Part shown: positions 1-7,461 of the stretch, one piece after another
How the letters are laid out: each line of letters starts with the position of its first letter
Position numbering within the stretch: position 1 is the first letter of the stretch
Assembly (NCBI GenBank): GCA_013297655.1
Contig: JAAFHV010000060.1
Coordinates: forward strand, 1 to 39,522
Source of the DNA: Myxococcales bacterium
Lineage (GTDB): Bacteria > Myxococcota_A > Polyangia > Polyangiales > Polyangiaceae
Direction: 5' to 3'
Length of the DNA: 39,522 nt
The notes under the pieces: model-generated
Told to the model about the DNA's origin: nothing
What the model saw: only the letters and a program-made list of their open reading frames with translations
Database searches by the model: none
Position numbers and translations under genes: made by a program

Positions 1-140
1 AGGGCGGCCCAGGCGGCCTTGTTCGTGTCGGCGAAGGCGAGGATCTCGCCACTGGCAACGAGAAGGTCGAGCCGTCCGAGCTTTTCCGGAGCGTAGACGT
101 CTGCGTTGCGAACGACGAGGAGGGGAGGTGTGAGCGTCAC
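1..140 (-). CDS. isoaspartyl dipeptidase-like amidohydrolase (N-terminus only)
   Basis: Only the first 46 or so codons are in the window; the gene runs off the left edge. The reading starts at a GTG (138-140) and gives LLVVRNADVYAPEKLGRLDL followed by LLVASGEILAFAD. This is the usual opening beta-strand region of zinc amidohydrolases, and the NADVYAPE..G..D.LVA pattern is most like beta-aspartyl dipeptidase IadA, which releases aspartate from isoaspartyl dipeptides in the cytoplasm. The metal-binding HxH and later motifs lie outside the window, so another amidohydrolase (hydantoinase or imidazolonepropionase type) cannot be excluded. It lies 137 bases downstream of the NCS1 transporter on the same strand and could be co-transcribed with it. 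Confidence 0.55.
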   Translation of the reverse strand, partial: MTLTPPLLVVRNADVYAPEKLGRLDLLVASGEILAFADTNKAAWAA

Positions 141-277
141 GTGATGGCGTCCTTGCGTGTCGCAGGCGGGATAAACATGGCGGTCGACCGCGGGCTCGGA
201 GGGCGAGGCATCGGCTGCCGGCGGTTTTGGCGGGCGGGTCGTGGGACCCCCGGATGGGCCGCGGTCGTGAAGGCTCG

Positions 278-1864
278 CTACGTCGTGTCCGCCGGGGCAG
301 TCACGTTCTTCGGCACCACCCGTCCGCGCTCGCCCCACATCATCGCGGTGTACACACCACCGGCGACGAGCGCGCCGACGAACCAGGCGTAGTCGAAGAG
401 ACCGGAGAGGGCAGGGATGACCTTGCCAATCCACGAGAGCACGCAGCCGGCGATCGTGGCGACGACCGCAGCCACGTTCACGCCGGCAGGTCCGTTTCCG
501 TACGTGCCTTCGCGCCGGTAAAGATCGGCGACGACGAGGTGCTTGCGGCGGATGATCCAATAGTCGGCGATGAGCACGCCGCCAATCGAGCCGAGGCCAC
601 CCGAGTAACCGAGGAGCCACTTGTAGATGTAGCCGTTCGGATCTTCTTGCAGCTTCCACGGGATCATCAAAATGCCGACGATGCCGGTGATGAGGCCGCC
701 CGTCTTGAACGAGATGTGCTTGGGCGCGAGGTTCGCAAAATCGTTCGCGGGGGAGACCACGTTGGCGGCGATGTTCACGCCGAGCGTCGCGACGACGACG
801 GTGAACATGCTGACCGCGACGATGATCCGCGACTCGAACTTGCCGACGAGATCGACCGGATCCCAAATCGCCTCGCCGTAGATCACCGCCGACGCGCTCG
901 TGATGACGACGCCCATCGCGGCGAAGAGGGTCATCGTGGTGGGGAGGGCCACCACTTGGCCGATGGCCTGCTCGCGCTGCGATCTCCCGTACCGCGTGAA
1001 GTCCGGCATGTTCAGAGAGAGGGTGGACCAGAAGCCGATCATGGCCGTCACGCTCGGCACGAAGATGGCCCAAAACGAGCCGAACGTCGGGAAATTCCCG
1101 GGCGCGCTCATGACCTCGCCGAGCCCCTTCGCGCGCCACACCGCCCACCCCACGAGCGCCGCCGTCATCACGAGGACGAACGGCGCGGCGAGGTTCTCCA
1201 CCTTTCGGAGCAGCTCCATCCCTCGGTAAACGATGAGGATGTTGAGGCCCCAAAAGAGCATGAACGCGAGGAACTCGGTCGCGGAGTGCCCCGAGACGAG
1301 CCAGCGAAAAGGCGAGCAGGGCTCACCCGCTTTGCACGCGGCGGGCGCCGAGCCGAGGAGCGTGGCCCACCCGGGCCAGAGGCAACGGAAGAACGTGTGG
1401 AGCGCTTTTCCGCCGATCCACGCGTTGATCCCGAACCAGCCGCAGGCGACGAGCGCGCGCATGACCGCGGGCACGTTCGCGCCGTTCACGCCGTAGGCCG
1501 CGCGCGCAAAGACGGGGAAGGGGATGCCGTATTTCGTGCCGGGGTGCGAGTTCAGCAAGATGGGCACGAGCACGATCACGTTGCCGACGAGGATCGTGAC
1601 GAGGGCCTGTTTCCAGTTCATCCCCGCTTTGATGAGGCCCGCCGCGAGCATGTACGTGGGGATGCAGTGGGCCATCGAGATCCACAGCGCGGCGTACGTG
1701 TACGTGCTCCACGTGCGCTTCGCGATCGGGGTCGGCGCGAGATCTTCGCTGTAGAGCGGGCTCCTATGAAGGGACTCGGCGACTGCGTCGGTCAGATCGA
1801 CACGACCGTCCGGACGCTCGACCTGCTCGACCGTACCCGCGCTCGCATTTTCGCTTTTCCCCAT
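278..1864 (-). CDS. NCS1-family nucleobase/hydantoin:cation symporter
   Basis: Inner-membrane transporter of 528 residues, the usual NCS1 length, with about 12 hydrophobic segments. The N-terminus is a charged cytoplasmic tail ending in SPLYSEDLAPTPIAKRTWS, followed by the family-typical first helices (WISMAHCIPTYMLAAGLI). Other NCS1 marks are the R-A-A-Y-G-V-N-G-A-N-V-P-A segment near residue 140, the GWFGINAWIGG helix and NMPDFTRYGRSQREQAIGQ near residue 295. Family members import allantoin, hydantoins, uracil, cytosine or purines with Na+ or H+; the substrate cannot be read from sequence alone. The downstream amidohydrolase fragment would fit uptake and hydrolysis of a cyclic amide or a peptide, but that is inference. 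The start is the ATG at 1862-1864. Confidence 0.9.
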   Translation of the reverse strand: MGKSENASAGTVEQVERPDGRVDLTDAVAESLHRSPLYSEDLAPTPIAKRTWSTYTYAALWISMAHCIPTYMLAAGLIKAGMNWKQALVTILVGNVIVLVPILLNSHPGTKYGIPFPVFARAAYGVNGANVPAVMRALVACGWFGINAWIGGKALHTFFRCLWPGWATLLGSAPAACKAGEPCSPFRWLVSGHSATEFLAFMLFWGLNILIVYRGMELLRKVENLAAPFVLVMTAALVGWAVWRAKGLGEVMSAPGNFPTFGSFWAIFVPSVTAMIGFWSTLSLNMPDFTRYGRSQREQAIGQVVALPTTMTLFAAMGVVITSASAVIYGEAIWDPVDLVGKFESRIIVAVSMFTVVVATLGVNIAANVVSPANDFANLAPKHISFKTGGLITGIVGILMIPWKLQEDPNGYIYKWLLGYSGGLGSIGGVLIADYWIIRRKHLVVADLYRREGTYGNGPAGVNVAAVVATIAGCVLSWIGKVIPALSGLFDYAWFVGALVAGGVYTAMMWGERGRVVPKNVTAPADTT

Positions 1865-1960
1865 AGAACCAAGCGCTTTACCACGTCTTTTGGCGCTCGG
1901 CGGCGGCTCATTCGGCCCCCTCCGACCTCCACCGAGGGACGCGCTGTGGGCGACGGGAGC

Positions 1961-2602
1961 TCAGTCTTTCGGGAGCTCGGTCGCGCGCCACAAGTACCAG
2001 GCGGCGAGGGAGCGGTAGGGCGCGAGCGGAGCGCCGAGGACCACGAGCTCCTTCGGTGTGGGGCGCTTCGCGAGGCCGAAGGTGCGGCGCGCGCCCTCTT
2101 GCACCCCGAGATCGTCGATCGGCCACACGTCCGGGCGCCCGAGGCGAAACATGAGGATCATCTCGACCGACCACTTGCCGATCCCGCGGACGCGGGTGAG
2201 CCGCGTCACGAGCTCTTCGTCGGAGAGGCGCGCCGAGGCTCGCAACGTGGGCAGCTCGCCGCTCGCGCATCGCGCCGCGAGATCACGGAGCGCGAGCACC
2301 TTCGCCCCCGAGAGACCGGCTTCGCGAAGATGATCGTCTTCCAACGCATCGAGCGCGGCAGGGGAAAAGTCCTGCGCTTTGGTCGCGAGCAGCTTCGCCT
2401 CGACCCGCCCGAAGATGGTCGCCGCCGCTTTGCCCGAGAGCTGCTGCGAGCAGATCGCGCGCGCGAGGGCGAAGAAGAGCGACGGAGCGGGGAGCCGCTT
2501 CAACGTGGGCGGACCGACCCGCCCGATGAGCACACGGAAGGGCTTCGACACCTCCGCGAGGTACGCGCTCGCGGCGAGAGGATCGTAACGGAGGCGGCTC
2601 AT
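1961..2602 (-). CDS. DNA-3-methyladenine glycosylase II (AlkA/MAG-like, HhH-GPD)
   Basis: Base-excision repair enzyme of 213 residues that would remove alkylated purines from DNA. The N-terminal helices (LFFALARAICSQQLSGKAA, about residues 42-60) match the family pattern where Q-Q-L precedes the domain. The helix-hairpin-helix LTRVRGIGKWSVEMIL lies at about 135-150, and the catalytic aspartate region WPIDDLGV at 160-167. The protein lacks the N-terminal TBP-like domain of E. coli AlkA and so resembles the compact yeast MAG or Bacillus type. No four-Cys iron-sulfur loop is present at the C-terminus, which argues against EndoIII/MutY. It starts 19 bases after the SprT-like/DUF2786 gene on the same strand, so the two probably form an operon. 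Confidence 0.88.
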   Translation of the reverse strand: MSRLRYDPLAASAYLAEVSKPFRVLIGRVGPPTLKRLPAPSLFFALARAICSQQLSGKAAATIFGRVEAKLLATKAQDFSPAALDALEDDHLREAGLSGAKVLALRDLAARCASGELPTLRASARLSDEELVTRLTRVRGIGKWSVEMILMFRLGRPDVWPIDDLGVQEGARRTFGLAKRPTPKELVVLGAPLAPYRSLAAWYLWRATELPKD

Positions 2603-2621
2603 CGGGCTCGTGCTACCTCGC

Positions 2622-3689
2622 TTAGCGTTTCGCGGGGAGGAGGCGCGGGCCGTCGCTCGCGCCGCCGTCTTTGATTCCGCGTCGAATCTCGATCGAGCGG
2701 CCCGCCTCGCGGCCGTCGGCGTAGGCGCGGGTGCGGCGCTCGCCGGAGCTTCGCACGTGGCGCACGTAGGGGTGGCGGCGCCGGTAGTACGCGTGAAGGT
2801 CCGCGTCTTTCACCCAGACGAGCCCTTCCTCCTCTTGCACGACCTGCTCGCGGCCGAGCTTCTCGTACATCCCGTGCATGACCCCGGCGAGGTAGCGTCG
2901 GCGGTCGGCGTCGCCGGGGAGGCCCTTTTTTTCCTTGTGCGCGGACCAGAGGCGCTCCGCGGTGTGGAGGAGATACGAGTGGATGTACTCTGCAATCTCG
3001 AGGTTCTCTCGCGAGCCGCACACCTCGAGCACGCTCCCGCGTTTTCCCTCGAGCGGGCGATACACCGGCACCCAAATGCACTCGACGAAGAAGTGCTTCG
3101 CGAGGATCAGCGAGAGCACCCGCTCGGCCTCGTTCACGCGACCGGTGGGTTTGCCGAGGTGACGGAACGCGTGCCCCCGCGACGCGCGCGCGGACGAGAG
3201 ATCGACGTTGTGACGAAGGAGGAGCCGCTGCGCCGCGAGCATCGCCGCTTCGGCCTCGTGCACGTTGGGGCTCTCCGCGAGGGCCAAGAGGCGCGCGATC
3301 TTCTCGCCGATGCGGTCCTCGTCTTGCGCGACGGTCTCCGGTTTTCCGGCGGCGCGACCGTCGATCCCGAGCTTGTCGCAGAGGGCGCGGAACACCGGGC
3401 CGTGCGACTCTTCGGTCACGTCGGGGCGGCGCTCGCTCATGTATTGGTGCGCCATCTCGTGCTTGAGGACCTCGATGACGACGCCCCACGGCTCGCCGAG
3501 CACGAACGGGCGCGCGATCTCGATCGTGCGCGCATCGGGCACCCAGCGACCGAGGCGGGTCGTGCTCTCCACGAGCGCCATCCGTGGGGTGGTCAGCGTC
3601 TCGCGGAAGAGCGTGCCGTTGAGTACGCGGTGGTTCTCGACGAGCTCTCGCAAGAGGGCGGCTTCCAGATCGGCGGTGAGCTGGCTCAT
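2622..3689 (-). CDS. SprT-like zinc protease-type domain plus DUF2786 protein
   Basis: 355 residues starting at the ATG 3687-3689 (MSQLTADLE). The open frame extends further upstream, but that part is the shadow of the oppositely oriented oxidoreductase gene. The N-terminal half has a zincin motif HEMAH at residues 77-81 and a likely third ligand His96 in ESHGPVFRALCDKLG, as in SprT/Spartan proteins. The middle (about 130-164, KIARLLALAESPNVHEAEAA) is a DUF2786 signature, followed by a basic C-terminal half containing YYRRRHPYVRHVRSSGERR. SprT-like domains degrade proteins crosslinked to DNA in eukaryotes; the bacterial SprT-DUF2786 fusions are not well characterised. It sits directly upstream of an AlkA-like glycosylase, which fits a DNA-repair role. 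Confidence 0.85.
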   Translation of the reverse strand: MSQLTADLEAALLRELVENHRVLNGTLFRETLTTPRMALVESTTRLGRWVPDARTIEIARPFVLGEPWGVVIEVLKHEMAHQYMSERRPDVTEESHGPVFRALCDKLGIDGRAAGKPETVAQDEDRIGEKIARLLALAESPNVHEAEAAMLAAQRLLLRHNVDLSSARASRGHAFRHLGKPTGRVNEAERVLSLILAKHFFVECIWVPVYRPLEGKRGSVLEVCGSRENLEIAEYIHSYLLHTAERLWSAHKEKKGLPGDADRRRYLAGVMHGMYEKLGREQVVQEEEGLVWVKDADLHAYYRRRHPYVRHVRSSGERRTRAYADGREAGRSIEIRRGIKDGGASDGPRLLPAKR

Positions 3690-3830
3690 GGGCTCCTTCG
3701 ATGCGGCGTGACGGGGACGAAGGCTGGCGAGCGCGGGCGGCGCCGGCTGCGCGGCCTCGTCGCCGCCTCGGCTCCTTCCATCGACGCGATTCCATAGCGT
3801 CTTTCGTCCGCAGGGACCATACTCGCGGCC

Positions 3831-5078
3831 ATGATCTCGTATCCCGAGCGTGTCGACGTGGTCGTGATTGGCGCAGGTCCCGCCGGCAGCATCGCCGCGG
3901 CCAAGCTCGCCCGCGCCGGCCGCAGCGTTCTCGTGGTGGAGCGCCTGTCGTTCCCGCGCCACGTCATCGGCGAATCGCTCCTCCCGCGCTGCCTCGATCT
4001 TTTGCGCGACGCCGACATGCTCTCCGCCGTCGAAGCGCGCAACTACGAGCCCAAGCACGGCGCGACGTTCTACAGGAACGGGAAAACGCAGCGTTTTGCG
4101 TTCAAGGACAACCTCCCCGGCGATTTCCCGTTCGCGTTCCAGGTACCGCGCGACGACTTCGATCAGACGTTGGCCACCGCCGCGCACGGCCACGGCGCCG
4201 ACGTACGATTTGGGGTCAGCGTCCGCGACGTGACGATCGACGACAAGGGCAGGGCGCCCCGCGCCAAGGTCACCCTCTACGACGAGAACTTCCAGCGCGA
4301 GGTCGTGGTCGAGTGCGCGTTCGTGGTCGACGCGAGCGGCCCGGGGCGTGTGCTCGCGAAGCTGTTTCACCTCGAGGAGCCCTCCGACATCCTCGCCCGC
4401 AGCGCGCGCTACACCCACGTGGTCGGCGACGCGCGACCGAAGGACGAGGCCGTCGGCGACATCTGGGTGACCCTCCACGAGAACGGCGCGTGGCTTTGGA
4501 TCATTCCGTTCTCGAACGGGCGAACGTCGGTCGGCGTCGTCGCGGAGGAGAGCGTGTTCGACGCCCACGACGGCACCGAAGCCGAGAAATTCTGGGCGAT
4601 CGTGCGCGGGGAGCCCGCCGCGGCGGCGCGCCTGGGGAACGCGAGGCAGGCGATGCCGACCCAAGTGCTGCGTGGCTGGACCACCCGCACCAAGCGCCTC
4701 TCGGGTCGCGGGTACGCGATCGTCGGCAACGCGGGGGATTTCCTCGATCCCGTCTTTTCGAGTGGCGTCATGTTCGCGCTCGAGTCCGGCACCCTCGCCG
4801 CCAACCTGGTGAACCGCCAGCTCTCGGGGGAGACGGTCGACTGGGATACTGACTACGAGGGCATCTTGAAGCAGGCGGTGCACGTGTTCCGCACGTTCGT
4901 GAAGGCCTGGTACACCGGCGAGCTCCCCGACCTCTTCTTCTTCGACAAGAAGCCCATGTCGGCGATCCGGCACATCACCTCGGTGCTCGGCGGGAACGTG
5001 CGCAATACACTGAACCCCTTCGTCTCCAACGACGCCCGCAAAGAGCTCGACCGCATGCTGAACGCGATCCGGAAGTAA
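3831..5078 (+). CDS. flavin-dependent halogenase-like FAD oxidoreductase
   Basis: 415 residues with an N-terminal Rossmann FAD motif (VIGAGPAGSIAAAKLARAG, 12-30) and ERLSFPRHVIGESLLP at 37-52, typical of the flavin halogenase/geranylgeranyl-reductase group. Both published halogenase signatures are present: WxWxIP as WLWIIP (221-226) and FxxPxxSxG as FLDPVFSSG (304-312). Lys75 in EPKHGATF is at the position of the catalytic lysine that handles HOCl in variant B halogenases. Such enzymes use FADH2, O2 and halide to halogenate aromatic or carrier-bound substrates. No flavin reductase, carrier protein or other biosynthetic gene is nearby, so the substrate is unknown and a non-halogenating monooxygenase is possible. 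It is divergent from the SprT-like gene across 141 bases. The ATG start directly precedes the FAD motif. Confidence 0.85.
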   Translation: MISYPERVDVVVIGAGPAGSIAAAKLARAGRSVLVVERLSFPRHVIGESLLPRCLDLLRDADMLSAVEARNYEPKHGATFYRNGKTQRFAFKDNLPGDFPFAFQVPRDDFDQTLATAAHGHGADVRFGVSVRDVTIDDKGRAPRAKVTLYDENFQREVVVECAFVVDASGPGRVLAKLFHLEEPSDILARSARYTHVVGDARPKDEAVGDIWVTLHENGAWLWIIPFSNGRTSVGVVAEESVFDAHDGTEAEKFWAIVRGEPAAAARLGNARQAMPTQVLRGWTTRTKRLSGRGYAIVGNAGDFLDPVFSSGVMFALESGTLAANLVNRQLSGETVDWDTDYEGILKQAVHVFRTFVKAWYTGELPDLFFFDKKPMSAIRHITSVLGGNVRNTLNPFVSNDARKELDRMLNAIRK

Positions 5079-5210
5079 CGAAGGCGGGCTCGCCATGCTC
5101 GCGTCGTCGCCTTTGTCGCCCTCGCGCCAGACGCCGTCCGAGGATTTTGAGGCGCCGGCGCTGATCGTCTTGCGCCAGACCCGCCCGATTGGGTAGTCTG
5201 GCTTTGCTCT

Positions 5211-5283
5211 GCGGGATTAACTCAGTTGGTAGAGTGTCAGCTTCCCAAGCTGAATGTCGCCGGTTCGAACCCGGTATCCCGCT
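5211..5283 (+). tRNA. tRNA-Gly (anticodon CCC)
   Basis: A full 73-base cloverleaf without encoded CCA can be folded by eye. The acceptor GCGGGAT pairs perfectly with ATCCCGC, followed by discriminator T. The D arm is ACTC/GAGT. The anticodon arm TCAGC-TTCCCAA-GCTGA gives anticodon CCC. The variable loop is 5 bases, and the T arm GCCGG-TTCGAAC-CCGGT contains the invariant TTCGA core. It decodes GGG glycine codons. It stands alone downstream of the halogenase-like gene; the 3' end is partly duplicated immediately downstream. Confidence 0.95.
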
Positions 5284-5381
5284 CGAAATACCCGAGGCGC
5301 GTGGTGATCGCGTCCTAAATGTCGCCGGTTCGAACCCGGTATCCCGCTCGAAATACCCGAGGTCGCGTGGTGATCGCGTCC
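5253..5381 (+). repeat. tandem duplication of the tRNA-Gly 3' part and trailer
   Basis: Two copies of a 63-64 base unit lie head to tail, 5253-5315 and 5318-5381, separated by TA. Each begins in the tRNA variable loop (AATGTCGCCGG), runs through the T arm and acceptor 3' strand, and ends with the trailer CGTGGTGATCGCGTCC. The copies differ by one extra T in the second (GAGGTCGCG against GAGGCGCG). The second copy lacks the 5' half of a tRNA, so it is not a gene. Duplicated tRNA 3' ends are what site-specific integration leaves as att sites, but with only 2 bases between the copies a local duplication is equally possible. Confidence 0.92.
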
Positions 5382-5383
5382 GC

Positions 5384-6118
5384 CGCGTCATGCGCCGTCA
5401 GCACGCGTGAGACGCTGTCCGTGTAGAAGCGCGCCTCGCTCATGGTGCACGCAGGGAGGCAGAGCGAGCTCTGCGCCTGCGCGCAAGGGTGCGGGTCGCG
5501 TGGCTCTTGGGCGAGAGGGCGGCCGGCACGACGATCGGCACGGAAGAAAAAAGGTCCGGGTGACTGGCACCCGGACCCCTGAGGTTCGTTCCCTTGCGTC
5601 AGCCCCCTACGGTGCCACTCTTGTGGCGCCGGTTGGAGGTCGATCGCTCATGACGGACGTGGACCCTCGGTAAAGGTCCTATCGCTACGACGTACGCCCC
5701 GACGTAAGGGACTTCGTTGCACTCTGCATGATCAGGGTACCTCCTCCGGGCGTGCCGGCACCTGGATTCGCGCGCGAGGACCCTGCGAGAATGAGGCGGT
5801 CTTGCGACCCACCACACACGTCGAAGATCTCGGGACGCGCGGCCATGGCGTTTCAGATGGGTGAAGGACGAGTCCTTCGGGTTTTGAAGTGTTCGCCGCA
5901 GCTCATGACCTTACGGACACGACTGCGCTGGACCATTCCAGGAGAAGGCTCTCGGCGAGCACCGCACTCCTCGAACGTAGCATCCGAAACGAGCTTGGGA
6001 AGACGGGGAGCCGCGGAAATCTCGGATGAGGCACGCGCCTCGAGAGCGTCGAGAGCCACGCGCCCGGAGCGTCGCGAGGCCCGTTCGATCGCTGCTGGCG
6101 CGGTCGTGCTGCTCGCGG
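5384..6118. other. gene-poor intergenic stretch
   Basis: About 735 bases between the tRNA-tail repeat and the lipoprotein gene. No open frame here shows the codon bias or a recognisable motif of a real protein. Composition is less GC-rich than the neighbours: some 60-base lines near 5880 count to about 53 percent GC, against 65-80 percent in coding lines. The only clear element is the minus-strand terminator hairpin near 5560. A small RNA or the remains of an excised element could be present, but nothing shows this directly. Confidence 0.6.
5547..5577 (-). terminator. Rho-independent terminator on the minus strand
   Basis: Perfect 10-bp inverted repeat GGTCCGGGTG (5553-5562) and CACCCGGACC (5568-5577) with a 5-base loop. 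Read on the minus strand, the stem is followed at once by six T residues (A-run 5547-5552 on plus). On the plus strand no T-run follows. The nearest minus-strand gene upstream ends at 6119, over 540 bases away, so what it terminates is unclear. Confidence 0.75.
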
Positions 6119-6688
6119 TTACTCTGCGCGCTCGGTCCGCGTCCCCACGCTGCCTACCGTGCCGGAGCTCGGCGACTTCGGGCTCGCCGCGACCTCGTAG
6201 GTCATCGTGCAGGGAAGAGTGGCGTAGTCACCACCTTGGCTCGCGAGCTCGGTCACGCAGTCGCCGGACACCACGTCGAAGCGGTACACCACCGCGCCCG
6301 CGAAGCTGCGAAGGGGCTCCCCCACGAGCTTCGCCGACAGCGTGTCCACCCGCTCCATCGTGCACCCGGGAGAGCCCGTGACCTCGTCGGCGGCGACCAC
6401 CTTCGAGACCGCGCGCGCGACGAAACGGACCTGCGCGTCCTTGTCGATCGCGCCCGAGATCGGCTGCGCCCCCTGCACCCAGTAGAGCGTGTCGCCCTCG
6501 CGCGAGAGGCGCACGTCGTAGCGAAACGCGGTGTCTGCTTTGCCGCACGTGGTCGAGACGAGCTTGCCCTCGACCGCGAAGGTGCCGAGCTTCTCGCCGG
6601 GCTCGCGGAGATCACGATCCCCGGTGCAGGCGGCCACTTCCAGCGCCACGAGCGCCACGAGCGCGATCTTGCCGACGAGACGGGCCAT
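6119..6688 (-). CDS. hypothetical lipoprotein
   Basis: 189 residues. The N-terminus is a lipoprotein signal: basic MARLVGK, a hydrophobic stretch, and lipobox VAAC with Cys21 as the lipidated residue, followed by TGDRD. The mature part is mostly polar with four further cysteines (in TTCGK, GSPGC, SGDC and TLPC), which may form disulfides in the periplasm. The predicted strands suggest a small beta-rich domain, and the tail is Ser/Thr-rich. I do not recognise the family. It is divergent from the membrane protein gene at 6736, with 47 bases between them. Confidence 0.7.
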   Translation of the reverse strand: MARLVGKIALVALVALEVAACTGDRDLREPGEKLGTFAVEGKLVSTTCGKADTAFRYDVRLSREGDTLYWVQGAQPISGAIDKDAQVRFVARAVSKVVAADEVTGSPGCTMERVDTLSAKLVGEPLRSFAGAVVYRFDVVSGDCVTELASQGGDYATLPCTMTYEVAASPKSPSSGTVGSVGTRTERAE

Positions 6689-6735
6689 GCCTTTCGGCTA
6701 TCCAATTCGGCCGAGGTCGGGCAACTTTCCGGACC

Positions 6736-7461
6736 GTGTCGCTCCGCGGACCGTACCGCTCGTGGCTCGTCGCGCGGGTCGTCTTTGCGAATATCGCATT
6801 GATCTCGTTGGTGTTCCTGGTGTCTGCCGCCACGGACGAGGGGAACCTCACGCTCGCGGTGCGGGTAGGGCGCGTGCTCCCGCTCGTGCCGATCGCGTCC
6901 GCGATCGCCGTGAAGGCGGTGCTCACTGGCGTGAAGAGCCGCGGAGAAATCACGGCCCTCGGCGCGCTCGGCGCGAGCCCTCGTGAGATCGCGCTCGGGT
7001 GTGCCTTCGCCGCGCTCGTCGCGCCCGTGCTCGCCGCGCTCGCGATCGTGACGGCGCGGGTCGACGTGGACGGCTTTTACCCCGCGCCCCCCGCCGCTCC
7101 CGTGGTCGCCCCGGCGGCGGGTGGCGGGTTCGTCTCCGGCGATCTCGGGATCACGATCGACGACGCGGGCGAGCCCCACGTGCTCACGTCGCCCGCGCCG
7201 ACGAGCCCGCCCTCTGCCCTCCCGCTCCACGCCCGCGCCGGGGCGGCGCTGACCACACTCGTCGCGAGCTTGGCCCTCGCGCTCGCGTTCGCGCGCGAGA
7301 AATCGCGGCTCGTCCTGCACGTGCCGGCCGTCGCGGCGCTCGTGCTCGCGCTCGTCGCCTTCCAGCTCGCGGCCGCGAAGCTGCTCCCCGCGTTCGCCGC
7401 AGCAGTGCCGATGTTGGGGCTTCTGGCGATCGAGGTCCGCGCGTATCTTCGCGAGGCATGA
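6736..7461 (+). CDS. multi-pass membrane protein, weakly LptF/LptG-like
   Basis: 241 residues starting at GTG 6736. Hydrophobic segments lie near residues 10-30, 40-60, 88-108, 170-185 and 195-235. Between the second and third is SRGEITALGALGASPREIALGC, which resembles the E-[LI]-x-A-L-x-A-x-G-[VIA]-S segment of LptF/LptG permeases that form the lipopolysaccharide export transporter. The large periplasmic jellyroll domain of LptF/G is absent; a short Pro/Ala-rich loop of about 60 residues stands in its place, and the length is well below the usual 350-400. It overlaps the start of the isoaspartyl peptidase gene by 4 bases (ATGA), implying coupled translation. The assignment to LptF/G is tentative. 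Confidence 0.55.
   Translation: MSLRGPYRSWLVARVVFANIALISLVFLVSAATDEGNLTLAVRVGRVLPLVPIASAIAVKAVLTGVKSRGEITALGALGASPREIALGCAFAALVAPVLAALAIVTARVDVDGFYPAPPAAPVVAPAAGGGFVSGDLGITIDDAGEPHVLTSPAPTSPPSALPLHARAGAALTTLVASLALALAFAREKSRLVLHVPAVAALVLALVAFQLAAAKLLPAFAAAVPMLGLLAIEVRAYLREA

Noticed and set aside
227-2674. Long plus-strand open frame of 815 codons
   Set aside because: It is opposite the NCS1 transporter and AlkA-like genes, is very rich in Arg, Asp, Glu and His with no domain, and is the usual high-GC antisense shadow.
3690-5096. N-terminal extension of the minus-strand SprT-like frame by 469 codons
   Set aside because: It overlaps the whole of the halogenase-like gene, which has clear family motifs; the extension has none, and an ATG at 3689 starts the real protein.
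5384-6118. Small open frames of 60-90 codons on both strands
   Set aside because: They lack ribosome sites, codon bias and any recognisable motif, and overlap each other.
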